Of a stretch of DNA of 64,000 nucleotides, positions 45,998-54,959 are shown piece by piece. A program made the position numbers and the translations under genes. The DNA is taken from positions 2,790,001 through 2,854,000 of the forward strand of contig NZ_CP134609.1 in the NCBI RefSeq assembly GCF_031844705.1, read 5' to 3'. Within the stretch, counting starts at the first letter, position 1; every line of letters starts with the position of its first letter. A model generated the notes under the pieces. That model was not told the origin of the DNA and did not search any database. It saw nothing but the letters and a program-made list of their open reading frames with translations. Source of the DNA: Streptomyces sp. ITFR-16. GTDB taxonomy: Bacteria; Actinomycetota; Actinomycetes; Streptomycetales; Streptomycetaceae.

Positions 45998-48586
45998 TCA
46001 GAACATGCTGAGGAGTTCCTCCACCGTGCGCTCGGCGGCCGGTCCGCCGTCGGGCAGCGGCAGTTCGAACCAGACGGTCTTGCCGCGGGGGGTCCGCCTG
46101 GACCCCCACGCCGCGCTCAGCAGCCCGACCAGCTGGAGCCCCCGGCCGCCCTCGTCCGTGTCGCGGGCCCGTCGGCGCCTCGGCTGGACGAGGCCCGCGT
46201 CCCACACCTCGCACACCAGGGTGCGGTCGCGCAGCAGCCGGAGCCTGATCTCCCCCTCGCCGTACCGCAGGGCGTTGGTGACCAGCTCGCTGACCAGCAG
46301 CTCGGTGGTGTCCACCAGTTCCTCGAGGTCCCAGGCGAGGAGCTGGCCCCGGGCCAGTTCGCGGGCGCGGCCGACCGAGCGGGGTTCGCGGGGCAGCCGC
46401 CAGTCGCCGACCGCCTCGGTGGGCAGCCCCTGGATGCGGGCCATCAGCAGGGCGATGTCGTCCTCGCCGTGCCGGGTGTGGAGCGAGCCGAGTACGTGGT
46501 CGCAGACGTCCTCGATGGGGCGGTCGGGGTCGACCAGGGCGCGGCGGAGCGCTTCCAGGCCCTCGTCCAGGGGGTGGTCGCGGGACTCGACGAGCCCGTC
46601 GGTGTAGAGGGCCAGGAGCGCGCCCTCCTTGAGCTCGACCTCGACCTCCTCGAAGGGTTCGCCGCCGACGCCGAGCGGCATTCCGGGGGGTACGTCGAGA
46701 AGGAGCGCGGCTTCGCCGGGTTCGACCACGGCGGGCGGCAGATGGCCCGCGTTGGCGAAGGTGCAGCGCCGGGTGACCGGGTCGTAGACGGCGTAGACGC
46801 AGGTCGCGAGATAGACCTCGGAGAGGTCCGCCTCGCGGGACTTGTGCGCGGCGCGGGACGGCCACTGGGCACCGCCGCCCCCCTCGGACGAGGCGGCGCC
46901 GGGGGTGCCGAGCCCCCGGGCGACCTCGTCGAGCGCGGAGAGCACCTCGGCGGGTTCCAGGTCGAGGAGGGCCAGGGTGCGCACGGCGGTCCGCAGCTCG
47001 CCCATGGCGACGGCGGCGCGCAGCCCGCGGCCCATCACGTCACCCACGACGAGGGCGGTGCGGTGCCCGGGGAGTTCGATCACGTCGAACCAGTCGCCGC
47101 CCACCTCGGTCGCCGTGTTGCCCGGCAGATAGCGGCACGCGATGTCGAGGCCGGCGGCCTCGGGGTCGCCGGGGGGCAGCAGGCTGCGCTGGAGGATCAG
47201 CGCGCGCTCGTGCTCGCGCCGGTAGAGGCGGGCGTTGTCGATACAGACGGCGGCGCGGGCGGCCAGCTCGGTGGCCAGGGCCCGGTCGCGGTCGCCGAAC
47301 GGCTCGCTGCCCTTCGTACGGGAGAACCGCACCAGGCCGACCACGGTGTCGTGGGCGACCATGGGCACGGCCAGCGTGGACTGGACGAAGCCCCGGTCGT
47401 CGCCGGGCACGTCCGTCACCCGGCCGCTGCGCAGGGCGACGGCGCAGGGCGAGCTGAAGGGGTAGCGGTGGACGGCTCCGAGTGCGGGCGGCCCTTCGGC
47501 GGTCAGCCCGGTCTCGTCGTCGGGGGCGGTGTCCGGGACGGCGTCGGACACGGCGCTGGCGAAGGCGACGCGGCGCAGTTCGGCGGAGCCGCCGACCGCT
47601 TCCTGGCGGAGCGGGCTCCAGCTGCCGGGCGCGGCCTCCTCGCCGGTGAGGAGGGCCTGGTAGAGGTCGACGGAGGCGAGGTCGCAGAAGCCGGGCACGG
47701 CGACATCGAGGAGTTCGCGGGCGGTGGTCTCCAGGTCGAGGGAGTTGCCGATGCGGGCGCTCGCCTCGTTGAGCAGGGCGAGATTGCGCCGGGCGCTGGC
47801 GGCCTCGCGGGCGGCGATGTGGCGCCGGGTCACATCGGTGGCGAGTCCGGCGATGCCGGTGGGGCGCCCCGATCCGCTGTGCACCCGGTAGAGGTTGATC
47901 GACCAGTGGCGGCGCTCGGTGTCGCCGGGGGCGGTGCCGACGAGCTGGAGGTCGGTGACGGATTCGCCGGTGGCCAGGACGCGTTCGAGCGTGGCGGTCA
48001 GCCGGGCGGCCTCCGCGCCGGCGAGGTAGTCGTCGACCGTGCGGCCTCGGTGGTCGTCGGCGCGGCCGCCGAAGACGGTGGCGAACCGCTGGTTGGCGCG
48101 GACGACGGTGAGGTCGGTGCCGAACAGGACGAACCCGAAGGGAGATTGGCCGAAAATGGCCTGCGAGGCCGCAAGGTCCGTTTCGATCCGGCGGAGTGCG
48201 CGGACGTCCACGACGATGCAGACCGCCGCCCGTTCGCCCGACGCCGTCTCACTGGGCATCACATAGATCTCGGCGAGCCCGTGCACCCCCTCCTCGTCCG
48301 GCATCCGGAACGGGACGAGGCCGGTCCACTCCCTGCCGTCGAGCACCGCGTCGACCGTGCGGCGGCCGTCACGGCGCAGCTCGGCGGGCATGAAGACGTC
48401 GACCGGGTCCCGGCCCACCACCTCGTGCGCGGCAACGCCGAAGAGGCCGGCGGCCCGGCGGCTCCACTGCTCGATCAGGCCGTCGGGGCCGATCGAGAAG
48501 GAGGCGACCCTGATGTAGTCGTAGATCGAGCCAGGCGGACTGCTCTGCCACACGACGTCGCCCGCTGTCCCAGGTATTTCGCTCAC
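45998..48586 (-). CDS. PAS-GAF-PP2C serine phosphatase with C-terminal HATPase domain
   Basis: An 862-aa cytoplasmic regulator. It contains two PAS domains (about 20-130 and 145-255), a GAF domain (about 270-460), a SpoIIE/PP2C phosphatase domain (about 475-700) with the metal-binding Asp motifs GGDWFD, VVGDVMGRG and GEDDIALL, and an HATPase_c domain (about 730-850, ELVTNALRYG and GRGLQLV). This layout is typical of Streptomyces RsbU/RsbW-like phosphatases that act on anti-sigma antagonists. The start is GTG 48586. No partner genes for a sigma factor are seen nearby except the HATPase at 48747. Confidence 0.92.
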   Translation of the reverse strand: MSEIPGTAGDVVWQSSPPGSIYDYIRVASFSIGPDGLIEQWSRRAAGLFGVAAHEVVGRDPVDVFMPAELRRDGRRTVDAVLDGREWTGLVPFRMPDEEGVHGLAEIYVMPSETASGERAAVCIVVDVRALRRIETDLAASQAIFGQSPFGFVLFGTDLTVVRANQRFATVFGGRADDHRGRTVDDYLAGAEAARLTATLERVLATGESVTDLQLVGTAPGDTERRHWSINLYRVHSGSGRPTGIAGLATDVTRRHIAAREAASARRNLALLNEASARIGNSLDLETTARELLDVAVPGFCDLASVDLYQALLTGEEAAPGSWSPLRQEAVGGSAELRRVAFASAVSDAVPDTAPDDETGLTAEGPPALGAVHRYPFSSPCAVALRSGRVTDVPGDDRGFVQSTLAVPMVAHDTVVGLVRFSRTKGSEPFGDRDRALATELAARAAVCIDNARLYRREHERALILQRSLLPPGDPEAAGLDIACRYLPGNTATEVGGDWFDVIELPGHRTALVVGDVMGRGLRAAVAMGELRTAVRTLALLDLEPAEVLSALDEVARGLGTPGAASSEGGGGAQWPSRAAHKSREADLSEVYLATCVYAVYDPVTRRCTFANAGHLPPAVVEPGEAALLLDVPPGMPLGVGGEPFEEVEVELKEGALLALYTDGLVESRDHPLDEGLEALRRALVDPDRPIEDVCDHVLGSLHTRHGEDDIALLMARIQGLPTEAVGDWRLPREPRSVGRARELARGQLLAWDLEELVDTTELLVSELVTNALRYGEGEIRLRLLRDRTLVCEVWDAGLVQPRRRRARDTDEGGRGLQLVGLLSAAWGSRRTPRGKTVWFELPLPDGGPAAERTVEELLSMF

Positions 48587-48746
48587 GCGACCGTCCCCTC
48601 CAGCTCACACACCGGACCGGTCCTGCCCGCAGTATTCAGCACTACGGCCCCGTCCGGCACGGCGTTCACGATCACAGCACGGTCTCAGTCCCTTTCAGCC
48701 AGGTTCTGCCCGACCTCCGGTGATCGCTGTGCGTCCCACCTGACTC

Positions 48747-49166
48747 CTAACCAGGCAGGGCCAGCTCGAACCACACCGTCTTGCCGCTCTTTCCCCGTCG
48801 GGTCCCCCAGCGGCGGGCCGAACACGCCACGAGCTGCAGTCCCCGGCCGCCCTCGTCGTCGGGACCGGCCGTGCGTTCGGTGGGCGGATCCGGAAGCGGA
48901 TCGGAGACTTCCACCAGCAGACCCGAGTGGGCGGCGGGGCCGTCGCCGTCGGGATGGGGGCGCACCAGGCGCACCCCGATCGGGCCCGCCGTGTAGCGCA
49001 TGGAGTTGGTCACCAGCTCACTGACCAGCAGAACGGCCACATCCCCGACGGCGGCGTCCAGCCCCCAGCAGCGCAATGCGTCATGAACGGCGTGCCGGGC
49101 CGTGCGCACGGCACCGGGAACAGCCGGAAAGCTCCACTCGGCCCAGTCGCCTTCGGTATCGGTCAC
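48747..49166 (-). CDS. HATPase-domain anti-sigma-like regulator
   Basis: A 139-aa single-domain protein of the RsbW/SpoIIAB-like HATPase family. The N-box LLVSELVTNSMRY and the glycine motif DDEGGRGLQLV are intact. Such stand-alone kinases are numerous in Streptomyces and bind sigma factors or antagonists. The start is GTG 49166 (VTDTEGDWAEW). GGGAAG lies 9 bases upstream and the domain begins at once; the frame to 49415 adds an unlikely 83 residues. It precedes the phosphatase gene on the same strand (gap 160 bases). Confidence 0.85.
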   Translation of the reverse strand: MTDTEGDWAEWSFPAVPGAVRTARHAVHDALRCWGLDAAVGDVAVLLVSELVTNSMRYTAGPIGVRLVRPHPDGDGPAAHSGLLVEVSDPLPDPPTERTAGPDDEGGRGLQLVACSARRWGTRRGKSGKTVWFELALPG

Positions 49167-49411
49167 GCCGTTCACTTCCCAAGACCAGCAGCGGAGAACG
49201 CCCGGTGTGTGGGGGCTAAACAGCACATACCCGGAATTTATGACGAAATACCGCAGCTGTCGGCACGTGGGGCGTACGGGTGTACGGCCCTGCGCGCGAA
49301 CGGATGTACGGGGCGGGAGGGCGCACGCGCCCGGTTCCACGCGCCGTTGATCAGAGACTCCGCTCGGCCGTGTGCGCCGCAAGCGGGAGGGCGGCGGGCG
49401 GAACGCCGCGC

Positions 49412-49819
49412 TCAACTGGGCCGATCGCCACCGGGCCTTCTCCGCACGGCTTCCGCGACCGCGGGCCGGTCCAGTTCCAGCCAGTCCACCGTGTCGATCT
49501 CGCCGGGCCCCAGCCAGCGCAGCTCGTCGTGGTCCTCAAGGGGCTCGGGCACACCCGAGATCAGCCGGACGGTCCACACGTGCAGGACATAGCCGCGCGA
49601 CAGCGGCCACTCGCCGGGAATCCGCTCCAGCGGCTCCGTCTCCACACCCAGCTCCTCGCGGAGCTCGCGCACGAGCGCCTGTTCGCCGCTCTCCCCCGGC
49701 TCGACCTTGCCGCCCGGCAGTTCCCAGCCGCCGGCCAGCTCGGGCGGCGCGCTGCGGCGCGCGGCCAGCAGCCGCCCCCGGTCGTAGACGGCACCGGCCA
49801 CCACTACGCGATCAGTCAT
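49412..49819 (-). CDS. Nudix hydrolase, MutT-like
   Basis: A 135-aa Nudix protein. The Nudix box runs from Gly37 to Val59 with Glu43, Arg51, Glu52, Glu55 and Glu56 in the expected places. The N-terminus [18 protein letters not shown] and the [11 protein letters not shown] segment are typical of MutT-type enzymes that hydrolyse oxidised or non-canonical (d)NTPs. ATG 49819 starts the domain directly. The neighbour upstream on the same strand is a 60-aa SPOR-like gene 43 bases away. Confidence 0.9.
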   Translation of the reverse strand: MTDRVVVAGAVYDRGRLLAARRSAPPELAGGWELPGGKVEPGESGEQALVRELREELGVETEPLERIPGEWPLSRGYVLHVWTVRLISGVPEPLEDHDELRWLGPGEIDTVDWLELDRPAVAEAVRRRPGGDRPS

Positions 49820-49862
49820 GGCCCGGAGCGTAATGCCGCGCTCCGGCGCACCACGACAGGTC

Positions 49863-50045
49863 CTACGGTCGGGCGGCCTGCCCGATGCGCTCCACCCAGT
49901 AGAGCTGCTTGTGGCCGCGGTCCTGCAGCTTGTCGGCGGTCCGCTGCGCCTCGGCCTGCGTGGCATACCTGCCCACGCGGTAGCGGTTGCCGTTGTCGTC
50001 CTGCCGTATCACCAGCCAGTGGAGCACGGCACCGCTGTCGCTCAT
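49863..50045 (-). CDS. 60-aa SPOR-like protein
   Basis: A small cytoplasmic protein resembling a minimal SPOR fold: a first strand ([10 protein letters not shown]), then [20 protein letters not shown] and a last strand (QLYWVERI). SPOR domains bind denuded peptidoglycan when secreted, but no signal peptide is present here. Streptomyces has many such stand-alone SPOR-like proteins of unknown role. ATG 50045 is chosen as GGGAGGGG lies 6 bases upstream; the frame to 50222 lacks a site. It may be co-transcribed with the Nudix gene. Confidence 0.75.
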   Translation of the reverse strand: MSDSGAVLHWLVIRQDDNGNRYRVGRYATQAEAQRTADKLQDRGHKQLYWVERIGQAARP

Positions 50046-50212
50046 CGTGCCCCTCCCGAGCATTGCGCCCCTCCCCTGAACGGCGTGCACGTCTCTAAGG
50101 ATCCCCAGGAAACCGCAGTACGCATATGCCCGAGCGTACGCCTGACCTTCACGCAACGCATACGTGATTGCACAAAGAGATACCGATCCGGCCAGGTACG
50201 GATCAATGCTTC

Positions 50213-50240
50213 GGGGGCGCACCCGAACGGATGCGCCCCC
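50213..50240 (-). terminator. terminator of the NCS1 permease gene
   Basis: Perfect 9-bp stem GGGGGCGCA (50213-50221) with 50232-50240 and a 10-base loop, 29 bases after the stop at 50270. Confidence 0.65.
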
Positions 50241-50269
50241 AGGGCTTCTTCACGGCCGCGGCCGGCGGG

Positions 50270-52045
50270 CTACACCGGGGCGGCGCCTTCGCGCAGCGCC
50301 GGCACCGGCATGAGGACGGGCCCGTCGGCCGGGTCCTTGCGGCAGACGTCGCCGCACTCCGCGTCCAGCGAGCAGCAGAGCGAGCAGATCGGCCCGGACT
50401 GCACGGGGCAGTCGGCGATGTCCGGGAGTTCGTAGGCGGTTTCGCAGACCGCGCAGGTGTGGGTGGCGGTGATGTCCGCGACCTCGACACCGGGGCCGTT
50501 CACCGGATTGGGCCGGGCCAGGTAGTACTTGCCCTTCGTGGCCCAGGCGATCAGCGGACAGAGCGTCAGGGAGAGCCCGGCCGCGATGAAGGTCGAGAAC
50601 GCCTCGGCGTACGTGCCGAACAGCCCGAAGAAGGCGAGGATCGAGACGGTCGAGGCGATCACCATCGCCCCGAATCCCGCCGGGTTCACCGCGTACAGAT
50701 AGGCGCGCTTGAACTCGATGTACGGGGGGCTCAGCCCGATCCGCTTGTTGATGACCAGGTCGGCGGCGACGGCCGCGATCCAGGCGATGCCCACGTTGGA
50801 GTAGAAGCCCAGCAGCTTGTTGAGGGCCGCGAACATGTTCATCTCCATCAGCGTCAGCGCGATGACGAGATTGAGGAAGATGTACCAGACCCGGCCGGGG
50901 TGGCGGTGGGTCACCCGGGAGAAGAAGTTCGACCAGGACAGCGAGCCGCTGTAGGCGTTGGTCACGTTGATCTTGATCTGCGACACGATCACGAAGAGCG
51001 CGGCCGCGGGCAGCGCGAACGAACCGAGCCAGGGCTTCAGCGCCTCGATCTGCGGGGCGATGGGCTCCAGCGCGTGCGTCTTGCCGACCGCCTCCAGGGC
51101 GACGAAGGCGAGCAGCGCGCCGCCGATCTGCTTGGCCGCGCCGATGATGACCCAGCCGGGTCCGGCGGCGAGCACGGCGAGGTTCCAGCGCCGCTTGTTG
51201 GCCTCCGTCCTGGCGGGCATGAAGCGCAGGTAGTCGGCCTGCTCGCCGATCTGGGCGATGAGCGAGAGCGCGACCCCCGTGCCGAGGCCGAACCCGACCC
51301 AGGAGAAGCCGGATCCGGCGCCCTCCGTACCGCCGAAGGAGCCGAAGGCGCCCCAGGCGTCCGGCGCCTCGAAGGCGAGGACGACGAACGGCAGCACCAT
51401 GCCGATGATCCAGACCGGCTGGGTCCAGGCCTGCACCTTGGCGAGGGCGCCCATGCCCCGGAAGACGATCGGGATGACGATCAGAGTGGTGATCAGATAG
51501 CCCGCCTCGACGGGCAGTCCGACGGCCTGGTGCATGGCCTGGGCCATGATCGAGCCTTCGAGGGCGAAGAAGATGAAGGTGAACGACGCGTAGATCAGCG
51601 AGGTCAGCGTCGAGCCGAAGTAGCCGAAACCGGCGCCCCGGGTGACCAGGTCCATGTCCAGGCCGTACTTGGCGCAGGCGCGGGCGATGGGGATGCCGGT
51701 CAGGAAGATGATCGTCGCGGCCGCCAGGATCGAGGCGAACCCGCTGGTGAAGCCGTAGGTGAAGACGATCGACGCGCCGATCGCGAAGTCGGCGAGATAG
51801 GCGATCCCCCCGAGCGCGGTGCCCGCGACGGTCCCCGGCGACCAGCGCCGGAAGGAGTGCGGCGCGTAGCGAAGGGAGTAGTCCTCGCGGCTCTCGTCGG
51901 CGGCGAGCTTGGCGTAACTGCGCCTGGGCGGCGGGGCGCCGGCCCCGGCCGCCGGGGCCCCCGGGCCGTGTTCCGGCTCCGGGGCTCCGGCGGCGGGCTC
52001 GGCCGGCGGGCTCTCGGCCGTCCTGGGTGTGGCGGTGTCCGTCAT
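50270..52045 (-). CDS. NCS1-family purine/pyrimidine permease with Cys-rich C-terminal tail
   Basis: A 591-aa NCS1 (nucleobase:cation symporter) permease with about 12 helices after a Pro/Ala-rich cytoplasmic N-terminus of about 55 residues. The core resembles CodB/purine-cytosine permeases. The last 70 residues contain a Cys-rich module (CAVC ... C ... CSLCCSLDAEC ... C, eight Cys) that could bind zinc. ATG 52045 is chosen because GGGAAG lies 8-9 bases upstream; the frame to 52108 lacks one. A GntR/UTRA regulator gene lies directly upstream on the same strand, probably controlling it. Confidence 0.88.
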   Translation of the reverse strand: MTDTATPRTAESPPAEPAAGAPEPEHGPGAPAAGAGAPPPRRSYAKLAADESREDYSLRYAPHSFRRWSPGTVAGTALGGIAYLADFAIGASIVFTYGFTSGFASILAAATIIFLTGIPIARACAKYGLDMDLVTRGAGFGYFGSTLTSLIYASFTFIFFALEGSIMAQAMHQAVGLPVEAGYLITTLIVIPIVFRGMGALAKVQAWTQPVWIIGMVLPFVVLAFEAPDAWGAFGSFGGTEGAGSGFSWVGFGLGTGVALSLIAQIGEQADYLRFMPARTEANKRRWNLAVLAAGPGWVIIGAAKQIGGALLAFVALEAVGKTHALEPIAPQIEALKPWLGSFALPAAALFVIVSQIKINVTNAYSGSLSWSNFFSRVTHRHPGRVWYIFLNLVIALTLMEMNMFAALNKLLGFYSNVGIAWIAAVAADLVINKRIGLSPPYIEFKRAYLYAVNPAGFGAMVIASTVSILAFFGLFGTYAEAFSTFIAAGLSLTLCPLIAWATKGKYYLARPNPVNGPGVEVADITATHTCAVCETAYELPDIADCPVQSGPICSLCCSLDAECGDVCRKDPADGPVLMPVPALREGAAPV

Positions 52046-52272
52046 CGGTGACTTCCCGTTCGTCAGTCCGGTGTGCGGGGTTCGAACGGGAAGGTAGGAG
52101 CGGGACATGACAAGCCAGGACGGTCGGCGATTGCCCGGCTGTTACGGCACCCGGGCGGCCGTTAACTTGTCGTCACGGCCGCCGGACGCCTCCCACCGGA
52201 TACCGGTCACCCGACAGGAACGGCGCCCCGGACGGGCGCGGGACCGGCGGACACGGCCCCCACCAGGGCACC

Positions 52273-53025
52273 TCACCGGACGGGCAGGTGGTAGGCGATC
52301 CGGTAGCGGTCGGCGGGCACCACGACATCTGCGGTCTCGACCGGGCGGCCCGACGCGTAGTACGTCCGCTCGATCACCATCACCACATGGCCCGGCACCC
52401 CGCCGAGCGCCAGGAGCTCCTCCGCCAGCCCCGGGCGCGCGCCGACCTGCTCGGCCACGTTGTCCACGACCACGTCGATCGCGGCCATCCGCTCGACCAC
52501 CCCGCAGCCGCCGAGCGGCCCCTCCTCCGGCAGCATCACCGGCGTGCGCCCCGTGATCGCGAGGGCCTCCCAGGAGGTGGAGAGCATCATCGGCTCGCCC
52601 GCGTCCCGGAACACGTAGCGCGTGCGCATCACCCGGTCGCCCGGCTCGATCCCGAGCCGTTCGGCGATCTCCGGCGGCGCCGCCTCCTGCTCGCTCCGGG
52701 ACTCCCAGGTCCCCCGCGCGCCCTCCGCCGTCTGCTCCTGGCGAAACGGTCCGGCACCCGACTCCGGACGGAAGCCGGAGCGTGCGATCCGGCGCGGGAC
52801 CGGGCGCTCGCGCACATAGGTGCCGGAGCCGGACCGGCCCTCCACCAGCCCCTCGGCCATCAGCACCTTGCGCGCCTCCAGCGCGACGGTGTCCGAGACG
52901 CCGTACTCCTCGCGGATACGCGCCTGCGACGGCAGGCGCGTATGCGGCGGCAGCGAACCGTTGACGATCTTCTCTCTCAGATCGCTCGCAACGCGCAGAT
53001 AGGCGGGCTGCTCACCGAAAGTCAC
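52273..53025 (-). CDS. GntR-family regulator, HutC/UTRA type
   Basis: A 250-aa regulator. The N-terminal winged helix (YLRVASDLREKI ... LPSQARIREEYGVS ... SGSGTYV) is followed by a UTRA ligand-binding domain (about 95-245) ending YRIAYHLPVR. The start is GTG 53025 with GGGGAG 8-9 bases upstream; the frame to 53088 is weaker. It precedes the NCS1 permease gene on the same strand and is divergent from the chitinase. It is in the same subfamily as DasR but does not have the DasR N-terminus, so I do not assign it as DasR. Confidence 0.9.
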   Translation of the reverse strand: MTFGEQPAYLRVASDLREKIVNGSLPPHTRLPSQARIREEYGVSDTVALEARKVLMAEGLVEGRSGSGTYVRERPVPRRIARSGFRPESGAGPFRQEQTAEGARGTWESRSEQEAAPPEIAERLGIEPGDRVMRTRYVFRDAGEPMMLSTSWEALAITGRTPVMLPEEGPLGGCGVVERMAAIDVVVDNVAEQVGARPGLAEELLALGGVPGHVVMVIERTYYASGRPVETADVVVPADRYRIAYHLPVR

Positions 53026-53189
53026 AGGCCACTCCCCAAAAGGTTGACAGACTGCAACAGCGTCGCAACCGTCGGTTCCGCCCCGCAAGCACAGGCCAGA
53101 GTTTCACTCGAAGTGATGGTTCCTGGCCGGGGTGCGCATATCCCGCCGGAGGCCACCACCACTTCTTCGGCCGTTCTCGCCGCCACCTC

Positions 53190-53217
53190 TTGACCTTATT
53201 TGGTCCAGACCAATAAC
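53190..53217 (+). promoter_or_regulatory. chitinase promoter with DasR-type operator in the spacer
   Basis: TTGACC (53190-53195) and AATAAC (53212-53217) make a -35/-10 pair with a 16-bp spacer. The spacer region contains TTGGTCCAGACCAA (53200-53213), matching the DasR-responsive element core TGGTCTAGACCA with one change in the centre. This layout is known for chitinase promoters of Streptomyces, where DasR represses until glucosamine-6-phosphate is available. Confidence 0.8.
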
Positions 53218-53293
53218 TTCCTCTCCACACCACCCTGTTCACCTCTTTCGCCCAGGCATCAGCCCCCGCAGCACACGTACAGGAACGGGCCCC

Positions 53294-54694
53294 ATGCGTC
53301 GAAGAATCCTGTCCTCCCTGGCCATCGCCGCCTGCGCCTTCTCGCTGGCAGCCACCGTCTCCCCCGCCGCCAACGCCTCCGCCGGCCACGGCAAGGGGCA
53401 CGGCAAGGACCACGGGAGCAGCGGCCACCACAGCTCCGCCCCCGCCTACAAGCGCGTCGGCTACTTCACCCAGTGGGGCGTCTACGGACGCGACTTCCAG
53501 GTCAAGGACCTGGAGACGAGCGGCACGGCGGCCAAACTCACCCACATCAACTACTCGTTCGGCAACGTGAGCGCCGACGGCAAGTGCTTCACCGGCAATG
53601 TGCCCGGCGAGGCCGACGCCTGGGCGGACTACGTCCGTCCGCTGGACGCCGCCGGTTCGGTGGACGGCGTCGCCGACACCGACGACCAGGCCCTCGCGGG
53701 CAACTTCAACCAGCTGCGCGAGCTGAAGGCCAAGCACCCCGGCCTCAAGGTGATGATCTCGCTCGGCGGCTGGAGCTGGTCCACCCACTTCTCCGACGCG
53801 GCCCGCACGCCCGCCTCCCGCAAGGCCTTCGTCTCCTCCTGCATCGACCTGTACATCAAGGGCAATCTGCCGGTGGACGGGACGCGTGGCGGGCAGGGTG
53901 CCGCGGCCGGGCTCTTCGACGGCGTGGACATCGACTGGGAGTGGCCGGGATCCGCCGGTGACACCGACACGGTCTACCGGCCCGAGGACAAGCGGAACTT
54001 CACCGCCCTGGTGCATGAGTTCCGCACCCAGCTCGACGCCTACGCGAAGAGCAGCGCCAAGGCGCAGAAGGGCCGCCACGGCGGGAAGCCGAAGCCCAAG
54101 CACTACGACCTCTCGGCGTTCGTCCCGGCCTCGCCCGAGAAGATCGACGCGGGCTTCGACGTCCCGCGCATCATGCGGGACTTCGACTTCGTGAACCTCC
54201 AGGGCTACGACTTCCACGTGTCGGGCGAGTCCACCACCGCCCAGCAGTCCGCGCTGTACGCCAAGGGCGACTTCAGCGGCGACCGGACCGTGCGCGACTG
54301 GCTGAAGCGCGGCGCCCCGGCCCGCAAGCTCGTGCTGGGCATCCCGTTCTACGGGCAGGGCTGGACGGGCGTGACCGGCGGCGGCGACGGCCTCGGCCAG
54401 CCTGCGGCGGCCCCCGCCCCGGCCACCTGGGCGGACGGCTACGAGGACTACAAGGCCCTCAAGAAGCTGGCCGAATCCGGTACGTACAAGGTCCACCGCA
54501 ATGTCCGGGACGGCAGCGCCTGGCTGTTCGACGGCACCACGCTGTGGACGTACGACGACCCGCAGGTCCTGCGCACCAAGTCCGCCTACATCCGCGACCA
54601 CCGGCTCGGCGGCGCGATGTTCTGGTCGCTGGACGGGGACACCGACGACGGCGAGCTGATGACCGCCGTCGACCGGGGGCTCTCCCACCGCTAG
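53294..54694 (+). CDS. secreted GH18 chitinase
   Basis: A 466-aa secreted chitinase. A Sec signal peptide (LSSLAIAACAFSLAATVSPA) is followed by a His/Gly/Lys-rich linker (GHGKGHGKDHGSSGHH) and a GH18 barrel. The catalytic motif DGVDIDWEW carries the acid Glu216, with KVMISLGGWSWS before it and MFWSLDGDTDDGEL closing the barrel. No carbohydrate-binding module is visible. ATG 53294 begins the signal peptide. The stop TAG is part of the CTAG target of MITE copy 2. The promoter carries a DasR-type operator, placing it in the chitin/N-acetylglucosamine regulon. Confidence 0.95.
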   Translation: MRRRILSSLAIAACAFSLAATVSPAANASAGHGKGHGKDHGSSGHHSSAPAYKRVGYFTQWGVYGRDFQVKDLETSGTAAKLTHINYSFGNVSADGKCFTGNVPGEADAWADYVRPLDAAGSVDGVADTDDQALAGNFNQLRELKAKHPGLKVMISLGGWSWSTHFSDAARTPASRKAFVSSCIDLYIKGNLPVDGTRGGQGAAAGLFDGVDIDWEWPGSAGDTDTVYRPEDKRNFTALVHEFRTQLDAYAKSSAKAQKGRHGGKPKPKHYDLSAFVPASPEKIDAGFDVPRIMRDFDFVNLQGYDFHVSGESTTAQQSALYAKGDFSGDRTVRDWLKRGAPARKLVLGIPFYGQGWTGVTGGGDGLGQPAAAPAPATWADGYEDYKALKKLAESGTYKVHRNVRDGSAWLFDGTTLWTYDDPQVLRTKSAYIRDHRLGGAMFWSLDGDTDDGELMTAVDRGLSHR

Positions 54695-54869
54695 GGCGTG
54701 TCGTCAAACTGGTGTCGTTGCCCGAAGGGCGGCCGGGCGGCGTCAGGTGCGTGCTCTCGGCGTGCCGGCCCCAGGCCCCTGTACTGGACGTACCGGGGTC
54801 TGGGGCCGGTGCGGCGAGAGTGCGTGCATGGCGTCGCCCGGCAGACGCCAGTTTGACGACACGCCCTAG
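54691..54869. mobile_element. 171-bp MITE copy 2 with CTAG target duplication
   Basis: The element is 54695-54865, with the same 18-bp terminal repeats as copy 1, flanked by CTAG at 54691-54694 and 54866-54869. It is in the opposite orientation to copy 1, with 169 of 171 bases identical. As with copy 1, the left CTAG contains the stop codon of the upstream gene (here the chitinase), which therefore keeps its full length. It is non-coding and strongly palindromic. Confidence 0.9.
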
Positions 54870-54893
54870 GGCGTGTCCGGCCCAGAACCGGTT

Positions 54894-54925
54894 CCGGGGC
54901 GGCTGCGTCGGCGCAGCCGCCCCGG
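54894..54925 (+). terminator. hairpin between MITE copy 2 and the threonine-synthase-like gene
   Basis: Perfect 14-bp stem (54894-54907 with 54912-54925) and a TCGG tetraloop. It is probably the original chitinase terminator, now displaced by the 171-bp insertion. Confidence 0.7.
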
Positions 54926-54959
54926 GGCCGCCCACTTGGCGGCTGGCATGCTGGCTGCC

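Noticed and set aside
46469..49024. 851-codon plus-strand open frame
   Set aside because: It is antisense to the PAS-GAF-PP2C gene and the HATPase gene; low-complexity Gly/Ala/Asp composition and no domain.
52273..53025. The GntR/UTRA gene as dasR, because of the neighbouring DasR-type site
   Set aside because: The N-terminus and helix-turn-helix sequence do not match DasR as remembered, and its position before an NCS1 permease suggests another ligand.
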